Assembly (NCBI GenBank): GCA_035602605.1
Contig: DATNLZ010000087.1
Span: forward strand, 1 to 10,601
Length of the DNA: 10,601 nt
Source of the DNA: DASQHY01 sp035602605
Lineage (GTDB): Bacteria > Acidobacteriota > Terriglobia > Acidiferrales > UBA7541
Reading direction: 5' to 3'
This document shows positions 1 to 7,580 of this stretch, one piece after another (positions within the stretch are counted from its first letter, which is position 1; each line of letters begins with the position of its first letter). Both the position numbers and the translations under genes were made by a program. The notes beneath the pieces were generated by a model. That model saw nothing but the letters and a program-made list of their open reading frames with translations. It had not been told where the DNA came from and did no database searches.

Positions 1-377
1 GATCCCGTACTCCCGCTCGATCCAGGCCGCCAGCGTCTTGCCGTCCCACAGATTTCCGCTCAAGCCTAGCTCTCGCGGCATCCAACGAAGAGAGGCGTTG
101 ATTCCCCGAAGGTGCTTCTCGCTCAGGCGTCTCGGCCGCCCCGACCGTTCACCCTCCGCAGTGCGGCTAGCCCTTTCTCTTCGAACCCGCGAATTCAATA
201 CTCGACGGTTCTCGGTGCGTCTCCCAACAGCGCCGCCACTTCCGGACACGTCATACCATGAGCCACCAGCAGCACGCCGTGAAGCCGGTGGTCATAGCGT
301 GATTCCTCGGTTCGTCGAATCTCATCCTGTAATCCTAGAATGATGGTTGCGGAGTCCGCAATCGTAAGTGGTTTCAT
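1..377 (-). pseudogene. IS630-type transposase N-terminal fragment (degenerate, cut by window edge)
   Basis: Reading leftward from the ATG at 375-377, the first 60 residues form the helix-turn-helix head typical of IS630-family transposases: an LQDEIRRTEESRYDHRLHGV segment, then GMTCPEVAALLGDAPRTVEY. Where relatives continue with Trp (RTVEYWVRRFE), this copy has TGA at 195-197. Reading on gives IRGFEEKGLAAL, and then a one-base deletion near 153-159 shifts the frame. The shifted frame recovers the family sequence to the window edge: EGERSGRPRRLSEKHLRG, then PRELGLSGNLWDGKTLAAW, ending IEREYGI. The gene therefore carries two lesions and should be non-functional. The DDE catalytic domain would lie beyond position 1 and cannot be judged. 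No terminal inverted repeat or target duplication was recognised on the visible side. Family assignment is from remembered motif similarity; the lesions are read directly. Confidence 0.75.
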
Positions 378-430
378 TCCACTAGAAGAACATACATCGA
401 TCTAATGCGCAATTACTTATGACGTTGTGT

Positions 431-1258
431 TTAGACAGCAGTGGGGACTGGATGGGTTGTGTTTTTCATGGTGAGTTTATTGAGGTAAAGCTGGCGATCG
501 GCGCCATCCAGCAGGTCGTCAGCGCGATCGCCCAGGACGTATTCCTTCCATCCAATCGCAAACGAGACAGAAATCGTCTTGTCCTCGATGGCGACATCGA
601 ATGGAGTGAGACGAATCACCACATGCTGGATTTGACTCAGGTTGCAATCCACCAAAAGCAGCATGAACTCATCACCACCCCAGCGCACAGCTAAATCTGA
701 AGTGCGGATCGCATTGCTTAAGCGCCGCGCAAGTTCTTTCAACACCAGGTCGCCCGCGGCGTGGCCGTACATGTCATTGATCTGTTTAAAGTTGTTCAGG
801 TCGAGCAATACCACGCTAAGAGGGTGCCCGCGGCGTTCTGAACGACCGATTTCTGCTTGCAAGCGCTGCTCAGCAAATCGCCGGTTGTAAAGACCAGTCA
901 GCGAATCGAACATCGCCAGCCTTCGAAAAACTTCAGCTTCAATCTGATGTTCGGCCAATCGACGTTGCAGATTTCGCAAACGAAAATGCTGATGGATCAT
1001 GTACAGGTTAAACGCCGGCACGAATACTACCAGCGTCTGGACCGCCAGGATCAGGTTTATCCCGAAAAAAGTTTTGGTACCCTTTAAAAGCAAAGAGACA
1101 GCGAGAGAGACGATGATTGCCGTCAGGCAGAGAATGAGAACGACGGTGTGTCCCCAAGCCCAAAGATCGCTCCGTTCAATCTTACGCAGGCTGGCGCGAA
1201 TCTCTGCGATGCCAAAGTTCGGGACCCCGCCATCGACTGGAGGATTCGTGGGTATCAT
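431..1258 (-). CDS. Membrane-anchored diguanylate cyclase (GGDEF domain)
   Basis: Predicted to make cyclic di-GMP from two GTP at the cytoplasmic face of the inner membrane. Numbered from the ATG at 1256-1258 (275 aa), residues 32-58 and 64-88 are two hydrophobic helices. A short, charged, probably coiled-coil linker (89-113) leads into the GGDEF domain. Visible landmarks are DSLTGLYNRR (118-127), the metal-binding Asp in LLDLNNFKQIND (D153), YGHAAGD, and an intact GGDEF active-site loop (194-198). RTSD at 185-188 sits exactly five residues before GGDEF, matching the RxxD inhibitory I-site, so product inhibition is expected. No recognisable sensory domain exists beyond the two helices. The frame stays open upstream to a GTG at 1367-1369, but those 37 residues look non-coding and neither start has a clear Shine-Dalgarno sequence; I prefer the ATG. 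The gene is divergent from a PilZ gene, a likely receptor for its product. Confidence 0.93.
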   Translation of the reverse strand: MIPTNPPVDGGVPNFGIAEIRASLRKIERSDLWAWGHTVVLILCLTAIIVSLAVSLLLKGTKTFFGINLILAVQTLVVFVPAFNLYMIHQHFRLRNLQRRLAEHQIEAEVFRRLAMFDSLTGLYNRRFAEQRLQAEIGRSERRGHPLSVVLLDLNNFKQINDMYGHAAGDLVLKELARRLSNAIRTSDLAVRWGGDEFMLLLVDCNLSQIQHVVIRLTPFDVAIEDKTISVSFAIGWKEYVLGDRADDLLDGADRQLYLNKLTMKNTTHPVPTAV

Positions 1259-1419
1259 GGGCGTTAAGGACCGATAAAGATCGTAATCTAAGCTAGACTG
1301 GCAACTTACGAGAAGCAAGTTCTTCGATAGATGATGGTTCTGGTAAGTAACGTGACGAGACGTAGTCACTCAAGGCGCGTCAATGGATCGACGTTTTTTA
1401 AGCCTCGTGCTATGCATCT

Positions 1420-1448
1420 GCTCGCTGATGTAGCTTATCAGCTTGAGC
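1420..1448. other. Stem-loop in the divergent intergenic region
   Basis: Arms GCTC-GCTGAT (1420-1429) and ATCAGC-TT-GAGC (1437-1448) pair over ten base pairs, with a two-base bulge and a seven-base loop (1430-1436). No T-run follows on either strand, so it is not a standard intrinsic terminator. It lies about 160 bp upstream of the cyclase start and could be an operator dyad, an RNA structure or chance. Confidence 0.35.
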
Positions 1449-1552
1449 AAACGTCTCCGATGTGTATTGCGCGGAGAACGTGACGCTTTAGCGTTTATTC
1501 AAGTGGCCGCAACGTGTTTTTTGCGGGGTGCGCATCGTGGTTTACAGTACTC

Positions 1553-1579
1553 GCGCGCCCGATTTCCTCATCGGCGCGC
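1553..1579. other. GC-rich stem-loop in the divergent intergenic region
   Basis: GCGCGCCCGAT (1553-1563) pairs with ATCGGCGCGC (1570-1579) across the loop TTCCTC, with one bulged C. Ten pairs, mostly G-C, make this the most stable-looking hairpin in the region. No U-tract follows on either strand. The function is unknown; it could be part of an untranslated RNA or a relic of a terminator. Confidence 0.35.
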
Positions 1580-1733
1580 TAACCCCAGCCTCCTCGATGC
1601 GCTTTCGAATCCTCCCATACGCCAGCTAATCGTCAGAATTAGCAGCATTCGTTGCTTGGCTGGCGCGTAGACACGGGGAGCTTCGCGGCCCTCGTATTAA
1701 AGTATGGCCTAAGAAAACTAAGAGCAAAATCAC

Positions 1734-1761
1734 TTGCCATTCGCGGGCCAGGTGCTATCAT
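1734..1761 (+). promoter_or_regulatory. Candidate sigma70-like promoter of the PilZ gene
   Basis: TTGCCA (1734-1739, five of six matches to TTGACA) and TATCAT (1756-1761, five of six matches to TATAAT) are separated by 16 bp. Transcription would begin near 1768 and give a leader of about 60 nt before the ATG at 1827. The match is to the general consensus; whether this organism uses it is inferred. Confidence 0.45.
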
Positions 1762-1826
1762 TGCCGTGTTACCCCTCCATAGTCTAGGCTGCGCCACTCC
1801 CCTCCTGAGCGCGAAGCAAGGTTTCC

Positions 1827-2180
1827 ATGAATAAAGTAATTTTCGTCTCGAACCGGCGTTTTGCACATCGGCATAATTTGGTGATCGACATGCGTTTTCA
1901 GGTTTTGCATTCCAGTGTGCCGGAGCAGAGGGTCGAATCGCTGAATATCTCAACCAATGGCGTTTATTTTGCCACTCAGTTCGCGATCAAAGAAGGCGCG
2001 GTGGTTCAACTGCTTATGAAGATGCCGCCGGAGATTACGGGCAAGCCATGCTCCGAGTGGCGCTGCACGGGTCACGTCGTTAGAGTCCGGCCGATATGCT
2101 CACCGCGTGGCCCGGTTGGCGTAGGCGTGCTCTTTGACTGTTACGAAATCCTGCCTGAAGCGGCCCTCTTGGCGAGTTAG
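1827..2180 (+). CDS. Single-domain PilZ protein (c-di-GMP receptor)
   Basis: A 117-residue protein consisting of essentially one PilZ domain. It carries both halves of the c-di-GMP binding signature: RxxxR at R11-F-A-H-R15 on the N-terminal loop, and [D/N]xSxxG as N40-I-S-T-N-G45 on the first strand. The beta-strand-rich remainder (GVYFAT, VVQLLMKMP, GHVVRV, GVGVLFDCYEI) fits the barrel. With both motifs intact it should bind c-di-GMP and act as an adaptor that changes a partner protein, for example in motility, polysaccharide export or transcription; the partner is not visible. The ATG has a short AAGG five bases upstream and a good promoter candidate about 70 bp upstream. The nearest neighbour is a divergent diguanylate cyclase, suggesting a local writer-reader pair. 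There is no signal peptide or membrane segment, so it is cytosolic. Confidence 0.9.
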   Translation: MNKVIFVSNRRFAHRHNLVIDMRFQVLHSSVPEQRVESLNISTNGVYFATQFAIKEGAVVQLLMKMPPEITGKPCSEWRCTGHVVRVRPICSPRGPVGVGVLFDCYEILPEAALLAS

Positions 2181-2218
2181 TCTTCAGCCGGGGTCTGGAC
2201 GAGTCCTCGATGCTTGTC

Positions 2219-2287
2219 AACGTATCGTGTCGCAGCTAGCCTCTCTCACGGGGTATGGTGTCCTAGCGAAAACGTACTGATACGTTT
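2219..2287. promoter_or_regulatory. Cluster of AACGTA repeats with a perfect dyad upstream of the glucosidase gene
   Basis: AAACGTA (2270-2276) and TACGTTT (2281-2287) form a perfect seven-base-pair inverted repeat around CTGA. A third related copy, AACGTATC (2219-2226), is the exact reverse complement of GATACGTT (2279-2286). Repeated, spaced half-sites of this sort are what a dimeric regulator's operator looks like. The dyad also starts about 90 nt after the PilZ stop and could be a weak hairpin terminator, though only three T's follow. The region 2181-2474 contains no credible gene. Confidence 0.35.
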
Positions 2288-2474
2288 ATCCAGGTTGCGT
2301 TCCACCAGGCTCTGCATATTTCCTTCCAACGCCAGCGAGACTATTGGCCCGATCTGCGGAAATAAGTCTCAAGTGTCCTACAAGAATCCGGAGAATATTC
2401 TCTCTAGACCAGCCGAGTCTTTTCCCAGAAGATAGGGATGCATTTCTCAAGTACGCTGCTGCTCAGTCACGGTC

Positions 2475-5201
2475 ATGCCACGAATACCATCTGCGGAAGC
2501 TCGGCGAATGGAAGAATCACGACTACGTACGGTGCACTGGAAGCGCTGGGGTCCGTACCTTTCCGAGCGACAGTGGGGCACGGTACGCGAGGACTATAGC
2601 GCCGACGGAACGGCCTGGGAATATTTCCCTCACGACCACGCGCGTTCGCGGGCTTACCGGTGGGGAGAAGATGGTATCGCCGGCATCAGCGACAGGCATC
2701 AGTTTATTTGCTTCGCGCTGGCGCTTTGGAACGGGCGCGACCCAATTCTTAAGGAGCGCCTTTTTGGATTGACGGGCAACGAAGGCAATCATGGCGAGGA
2801 TGTGAAGGAGTACTACTTCTACCTGGACAATACGCCGACACACTCGTACATGAAATACCTCTACAAGTATCCTCAGACAGAGTTCCCGTACGCGCGCCTG
2901 GTGGAGGAAAATCGGCGACGCGGGCGCGAGGCTCCGGAATTCGAACTCCTCAATACCGGTGCCTTCCAGGAGAACCGTTACTTCGATATCTTTGTGGAAT
3001 ACGCCAAAGCCAACGGCGAAGATATTTTGATTCGAATCACAGCGCACAATCGCGGGCCTGCTGCGGCATTTCTGCAGGTGCTGCCGACTTTGTGGTTCCG
3101 CAATACCTGGTCCTGGGGATACAAGGTCCAGCGGCCGCTGTTGCAGCGCGGCGAGTCAGTCCGCGGGATCAGCGCGGTGGAATTAAGCGAACCGACCTAC
3201 GGAAAGCGCTGGCTGTTGTGCGAGGCGGCTTCGCACCTACTGTTCACGGAAAACGAAACAAACTTCGAGCGGCTTTTCGGCGTGGGCAACCGCACGCCGT
3301 ATGTAAAAGACGCCTTCCACAATTTTATTGTTGGCGGCAAGAAAGAAGCTGTGAATCCGGCGGAGCAGGGAACCAAGGTCGCGGCGCACTATTCCTTGCA
3401 AATTGCGCCGGGGGAAAGCGCAACTGTGCGCCTGCGACTGACCGAGCTCGAGCCCCTGGGGGATGTCGACGACGCGACAGGGGGTTCGATAACTTCACCA
3501 GGACACGCCGAGCGCGAAGTAAATGTTCCGCCAACAAATGATTTTGGCGGGGGATTTGATGCTGTATTCACGGCTCGCAAGACTGAGGCTGACGAGTTGT
3601 ATGCATCTCGCGCGCCTCGCGGGCTCTCGGAAGACGCCCTCAACGTCCAGCGCCAGGCGTTTGCAGGAATGCTCTGGGGTAAACAATTTTATTATTTGAA
3701 TGCACGTGAATGGTTTGATGGTGACCCGGCCGGCCCACCCCCTCCCGCCGGACATAACCGCCGCAATCGCGATTGGGGGCATCTCTACAATGCTGACGTC
3801 CTTTCGATGCCCGACAAATGGGAGTTTCCGTGGTACGCCGCCTGGGACCTGGCGTTCCATTGCCTGCCGCTGGCACAGATAGACCCGGACTTTGCCAAAG
3901 ACCAGCTCATCCTCATGTTGCGCGAGTGGTACATGCACCCCAACGGGCAACTGCCCGCATATGAGTGGGCGTTTGGGGACGTCAATCCGCCGGTACATGC
4001 CTGGGCTGCGTGGCGCGTCTACAAAATTGACCGGCGCGTGCGCGGTGTAGCCGACCGCGCATTTCTCGAGCGCGTGTTTCACAAGCTGTTGCTGAATTTT
4101 ACGTGGTGGGTCAATCGCAAAGATCCGCGCGGCTTGAATATATTCCAGGGTGGGTTCCTGGGCCTGGACAACATTGGCGTGTTTGATCGCTCGATGCCAA
4201 TGCCAAACGGTGAAAATCTTGAGCAGTCCGACGGCACGAGCTGGATGGGCATGTTTAGCCTAAACATGTTGGCGATTGCGCTGGAGCTTGCCAAGGCAGA
4301 CCCGGCTTATGAAGATGTGGCCAGCAAATTCTTTGAGCATTTTGTGAGCATTGCGCACGCAATGAATTATCGGGGTGGTGAGGATATTTCACTTTGGGAC
4401 GAGGAAGACGGCTTCTATTACGACGCGCTGTACTTGCCCGACGGCAGCAAACATTTCTTGAAAGTGCGCTCGATGGTCGGGCTTGTGCCCTTGTTTGCAG
4501 TAGAGACGCTCGAGCCGGAGATTGTTGACCGCCTGCCGGGTTTCAAGCGGCGCATGCAGTGGTTCATGGACAATAATTCCGACGCACCGCAGCGCATCGA
4601 AATGACGCAGCGCTCGGCGCGCGGCGTAAGGCGATTGCTGTCACTTGTCAGTCGGCCGCAACTGATTCGTGTGCTAGCGAGGATGCTCGATGCCGCGGAA
4701 TTCTTTGCCCCTTACGGCGTTCGCGCGCTGTCCCGTTATCACCTGGAACATCCGTATCTTCTGAATATCGATGGCACAACGCATCGTGTGGGCTACGAGC
4801 CGGCTGAATCAAGGGAGGCACTCTTCGGCGGTAACTCAAACTGGCGCGGGCCGATCTGGTTTCCGATGAATTATCTTCTCATTGAGGCCTTGCAAAAATT
4901 CCATCACTATTACGGGGCGGAGTTTCGTGTGGAATGTCCCACCGGCTCAGGCAAACAGAAAGATCTGTGGCAAGTGGCCGCGGAGATATCGCGGCGGCTG
5001 GTGCGCATTTTTCTAAGAGGACAAGATGGCCGGCGTCCGGTGGCCGGTGGGCTGGAAACGTTTCAAAGTGACCCACACTGGCGCGACCTCATATTTTTTC
5101 ACGAATATTTTCACGGCGATAACGGCGCTGGGCTGGGCGCCAATCATCAAACTGGATGGACCGGTTTGGTCGCAAAACTGATCGAGCAGAGCGGAGAATA
5201 A
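2475..5201 (+). CDS. MGH1-like / GH63-type glucosidase
   Basis: A 908-residue cytosolic glycoside hydrolase of the GH63-related MGH1-like group (mannosyl-oligosaccharide glucosidase superfamily). The N-terminal part carries the family's conserved opening, HWKRWGPYLSERQWGTVRED (21-40), then YFPHDHARSRAYRW and a mainly beta region to about 340. The rest is the (alpha/alpha)6 barrel. The putative general acid is D458 in WYAAWDLAFH. FGGNSNWRGPIWFP (784-797) and HEYFHGDNG with E877, the probable catalytic base, followed by HQTGWTGLV, complete the site. Family members remove alpha-linked glucose or mannose units, including from glucosylglycerate and mannosylglycerate; which substrate applies here cannot be read from sequence. 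There is no signal peptide. The ATG at 2475 lacks a clear Shine-Dalgarno, but the SAEARRMEES opening resembles relatives; M12 (ATG at 2508) is an alternative. It is followed after 146 bp by a debranching enzyme on the same strand, pointing to intracellular glucan or glucosyl-solute turnover. Confidence 0.92.
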   Translation: MPRIPSAEARRMEESRLRTVHWKRWGPYLSERQWGTVREDYSADGTAWEYFPHDHARSRAYRWGEDGIAGISDRHQFICFALALWNGRDPILKERLFGLTGNEGNHGEDVKEYYFYLDNTPTHSYMKYLYKYPQTEFPYARLVEENRRRGREAPEFELLNTGAFQENRYFDIFVEYAKANGEDILIRITAHNRGPAAAFLQVLPTLWFRNTWSWGYKVQRPLLQRGESVRGISAVELSEPTYGKRWLLCEAASHLLFTENETNFERLFGVGNRTPYVKDAFHNFIVGGKKEAVNPAEQGTKVAAHYSLQIAPGESATVRLRLTELEPLGDVDDATGGSITSPGHAEREVNVPPTNDFGGGFDAVFTARKTEADELYASRAPRGLSEDALNVQRQAFAGMLWGKQFYYLNAREWFDGDPAGPPPPAGHNRRNRDWGHLYNADVLSMPDKWEFPWYAAWDLAFHCLPLAQIDPDFAKDQLILMLREWYMHPNGQLPAYEWAFGDVNPPVHAWAAWRVYKIDRRVRGVADRAFLERVFHKLLLNFTWWVNRKDPRGLNIFQGGFLGLDNIGVFDRSMPMPNGENLEQSDGTSWMGMFSLNMLAIALELAKADPAYEDVASKFFEHFVSIAHAMNYRGGEDISLWDEEDGFYYDALYLPDGSKHFLKVRSMVGLVPLFAVETLEPEIVDRLPGFKRRMQWFMDNNSDAPQRIEMTQRSARGVRRLLSLVSRPQLIRVLARMLDAAEFFAPYGVRALSRYHLEHPYLLNIDGTTHRVGYEPAESREALFGGNSNWRGPIWFPMNYLLIEALQKFHHYYGAEFRVECPTGSGKQKDLWQVAAEISRRLVRIFLRGQDGRRPVAGGLETFQSDPHWRDLIFFHEYFHGDNGAGLGANHQTGWTGLVAKLIEQSGE

Positions 5202-5287
5202 CTATGCGGCAAGCGCGAGCTAGCCGCGTGAAGCGAAGTCTCGCATCGGCATTGCGGATGGAAGGCTGATGTCAGCTATCTAAAGAA

Positions 5288-5322
5288 CAACTGGTACGGA
5301 GAAACGCGCGGTCGTCCAGTTG
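5288..5322 (+). other. Intercistronic stem-loop before the debranching enzyme gene
   Basis: CAACTGG (5288-5294) pairs perfectly with CCAGTTG (5316-5322). The stem continues past one bulged T with ACG (5296-5298) against CGT (5313-5315), giving ten pairs around a 14-nt loop. No T-run follows, so it is not a canonical terminator. It lies between two co-directional genes, 25 nt before the preferred ATG, and could affect mRNA stability or initiation of the second gene. Confidence 0.35.
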
Positions 5323-5347
5323 CCCGCCTGTGCGCGTTACATTTCAC

Positions 5348-7417
5348 ATGGCTCTTAATTCCGAATCCCGATCGCTATCGCAACGAGTTTCACAGGATTC
5401 TTCAAGGAAGCCTGTCGTTGATCTTGGCCGCGATGTTTGCGCGCAGCTCGAAGTGGCGGAACGACGTGAGTGGCTCGTGACCAACGGAATTGGCGGATAT
5501 GCCTCGGGAACTTTGCCGGGGGTATTGTCGCGGCGTTATCACGGCCTGCTGGTGGCGGCGCTGCGGCCTCCGCTTGGTCGAAACTTGCTCGTTGCAAAAT
5601 TAGAAGAACTGGCAAGGTGCGACGCAACTGCGTTTCCGCTTTCGACCAATCGCTGGGCGAGCGGGGCCATCGATCCAGCCGGGTATCAGCACATCGAACG
5701 ATTCCGCCTGGAGGGGACGACCCCGGTATGGACATTCGCTTGCGGCGGCTCGCGCATAGAAAAACGCGTCTGGATGCAGTGGGGTGCGAACACAACTTTT
5801 GTTCAGTACACGCTTGTCAAGGCTCAGGGCCCCCTGGAACTGGACGCGAAACTTCTGGTTGATTATTGCGATTTTCACTCGAGCGCTTCGGCAGGCGATT
5901 GGCGCATGGCGGTCGAACCTTTGACGAACGGATTGCGCATCACAGCATTCGAAGGTGCCACGAAGATTTTCGCTCGCAGCGCCAGTGCGACGTGCGAGGT
6001 CGCGCATATCTGGTATCGTGACTTCCATCTTGCCATCGAGACAGAGCGCGGGCTCGGTGATCGCGCGGACCACCTTTTTGCGGGAATCTTTCGTGCGCGC
6101 CTGAGTGTGGGGGAGAGCGTCACCATTGTTCTGTCCACCGAAGAAGCTGAGGCGCTCGATGGGGCCTCGTCCTATAAAGAACATACGGCAAGGGAAAAAT
6201 CTCTCCTGGCGCGTTGGATTGCCGCGCAGCCTCGGGTCGCTCCGCGCGCACCGAGCTGGATCCAACAACTGGTTCTCGCCGCCGACCAATTTATCGTCAG
6301 GCGCGCCCTGCCCGATCTGAGCGATGGGCGCTCGGTAATCGCTGGTTACCACTGGTTTGGCGATTGGGGACGCGACACCATGATTGCGCTGCCCGGATTA
6401 TCGCTGGTGACCGGCCGGCCGGAAATTACGAGGAAAATTCTTTTGTCCTTCGCGCGCCTCGTCGATCGCGGAATGCTCCCCAACCATTTTCCCGATGCCG
6501 GCGGTCCTCCCGAATACAACACCGTGGATGCGGCGCTGTGGTTTTTTGAAGCGACGCGGGAATATTACGCGGCGACACGCGACAGGGCAACGCTCAGCAT
6601 TCTGTACCCGGTGCTACGCGAAATCCTGCAGGCATATAAATCGGGCACGCGCTATCACATTGCCGTCGAAGCCGCCGACGGATTGCTCTTCGCCGGGGAA
6701 CCTGGCGTTCAGCTAACCTGGATGGACGCGAAGGTGGGCGACCATGTGGTTACACCGCGCGTTGGCAAGGCCGTCGAGGTCAACGCGCTCTGGTACAACG
6801 CGCTGGTTGGCATGGCAGAATTGGCTCGGGTGATGGGACAGCCAGCTGAAGATTACCAACGTGCCGCGGCTAGCGTTAAGCAAAATTTCGCGAAATTCTG
6901 GAATGCATCGGCAGACTGCTGCCATGACGTAATTGATGTGCCGGGTGACGGTAACGATTCGTCGCTTCGTCCAAATCAAATTTTTGCGGTATCATTGCCG
7001 GCAAGTCCGCTTTCCCCCGAACAGCAGCGTAAAGTTGTGGATGTCTGCGCGCGAGACCTGCTGGTCCCGCACGGGCTCCGCAGTCTCGCACCTGGAGATC
7101 CGCAATATCATGGACGTTATGCAGGTGGCCCCCAGGAGCGCGATGCCGCATATCACCAAGGCACGGCGTGGGGTTGGTTGCTGGGGCCATTTGTCCTCGC
7201 GCACCTGCGGGTGTATCAAGATCCAAATCTGGCGGCGTCGTTCTTACAGCCGACGGCGGAGCAGGTCTGCAGCTACGGGCTCGGAACACTGGGCGAAATT
7301 TTCGATGGTGACCCCCCCTTTACGCCGCGCGGTTGCATCGCGCAAGCATGGACTGTTGGCGAAATCCTTCGCGCGTGGCATGCCTGTCAATCATTCCAAA
7401 AAACAACGGTTGGCTAA
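5348..7417 (+). CDS. Glycogen debranching enzyme (amylo-alpha-1,6-glucosidase, GDE_N + GDE_C)
   Basis: Archaeal/bacterial-type debranching enzyme, about 689 aa, normal for the family, expected to hydrolyse alpha-1,6-linked glucose at glycogen branch stubs in the cytosol. Numbering is from the ATG at 5348. EWLVTNGIGGYASG (42-55) and SRRYHGLLVA (61-70) mark the N-terminal GDE_N beta domain. The GDE_C (alpha/alpha)6 domain contains HWFGDWGRDTMIALPGL with the likely catalytic Asp at D343, MLPNHFPDAGGPPEYNTVD (D394), LTWMDAKVGDHVVTPRVGKA (D460), and GEIFDGDPPFTPRGCIAQAW (E650) near the C-terminus. All signature blocks are intact. The frame extends six codons upstream to a GTG at 5330; neither start has a Shine-Dalgarno, and the ATG is preferred because the conserved sequence begins well downstream. 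It follows a GH63-type glucosidase on the same strand and may share its transcript, although the 146-bp gap with a hairpin leaves room for separate control. Confidence 0.95.
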   Translation: MALNSESRSLSQRVSQDSSRKPVVDLGRDVCAQLEVAERREWLVTNGIGGYASGTLPGVLSRRYHGLLVAALRPPLGRNLLVAKLEELARCDATAFPLSTNRWASGAIDPAGYQHIERFRLEGTTPVWTFACGGSRIEKRVWMQWGANTTFVQYTLVKAQGPLELDAKLLVDYCDFHSSASAGDWRMAVEPLTNGLRITAFEGATKIFARSASATCEVAHIWYRDFHLAIETERGLGDRADHLFAGIFRARLSVGESVTIVLSTEEAEALDGASSYKEHTAREKSLLARWIAAQPRVAPRAPSWIQQLVLAADQFIVRRALPDLSDGRSVIAGYHWFGDWGRDTMIALPGLSLVTGRPEITRKILLSFARLVDRGMLPNHFPDAGGPPEYNTVDAALWFFEATREYYAATRDRATLSILYPVLREILQAYKSGTRYHIAVEAADGLLFAGEPGVQLTWMDAKVGDHVVTPRVGKAVEVNALWYNALVGMAELARVMGQPAEDYQRAAASVKQNFAKFWNASADCCHDVIDVPGDGNDSSLRPNQIFAVSLPASPLSPEQQRKVVDVCARDLLVPHGLRSLAPGDPQYHGRYAGGPQERDAAYHQGTAWGWLLGPFVLAHLRVYQDPNLAASFLQPTAEQVCSYGLGTLGEIFDGDPPFTPRGCIAQAWTVGEILRAWHACQSFQKTTVG

Positions 7418-7525
7418 ATCTCAGGAAGGGCCGATTCTAAGGGCCCGATTTGTGGAAGGAACGATGCGATGAAACTGGTGGAGCGCGGACTGCGGTCTGG
7501 TCGAACCACGCAGCGGTGCTGTGTG

Positions 7526-7542
7526 GGCTCATGGCCTGAGCC
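7526..7542. terminator. Possible bidirectional terminator hairpin between convergent genes
   Basis: GGCTCA (7526-7531) and TGAGCC (7537-7542) form a perfect six-base-pair stem around TGGCC in the 163-bp gap between the convergent debranching-enzyme and TerC genes. The position suits a shared terminator, but neither strand carries a T-run, so the call rests on location and the dyad only. Confidence 0.25.
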
Positions 7543-7580
7543 TTGAAGGCGCTCAAGAAATCCCGTGAACAACGAGCTTG

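Larger units (their letters stand above)
1259..1826. other. Long divergent intergenic region between cyclase and PilZ genes
   Basis: This stretch of about 570 bp holds no ORF that resembles a protein; the open frames crossing it (for example 1443-1670 plus, 1639-1953 minus) have low-complexity Arg/Ser/Pro-rich translations typical of shadows. It contains two stem-loops (1420-1448 and 1553-1579) and a sigma70-like promoter pointing at the PilZ gene (1734-1761). The cyclase promoter must also lie here, but I could not pick a convincing -35/-10 pair for it. The length is generous for two small genes, leaving room for an unrecognised small RNA or a long regulated leader. Confidence 0.5.

Noticed and set aside
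38..343. 101-aa plus-strand open frame at the left end
   Set aside because: It is the antisense shadow of the transposase remnant, Arg/Pro/Ser-rich with no motif.
1639..1953. 104-aa minus-strand open frame across the PilZ start
   Set aside because: Its translation has no recognisable domain and overlaps the PilZ gene, whose motifs are intact.
2344..2772. 142-aa plus-strand open frame overlapping the start of the glucosidase
   Set aside because: It overlaps the conserved GH63 N-terminus in another frame and has no family features; it is a shadow.
5204..5269. 21-codon ORF (MRQARASRVK...) between glucosidase and debranching enzyme
   Set aside because: Too short, no ribosome binding site, basic low-complexity translation; no reason to call it a leader peptide.
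5600..6352. 250-aa minus-strand open frame inside the debranching enzyme gene
   Set aside because: It is antisense to conserved GDE coding sequence and has no domain; long shadows are common in GC-rich genes.
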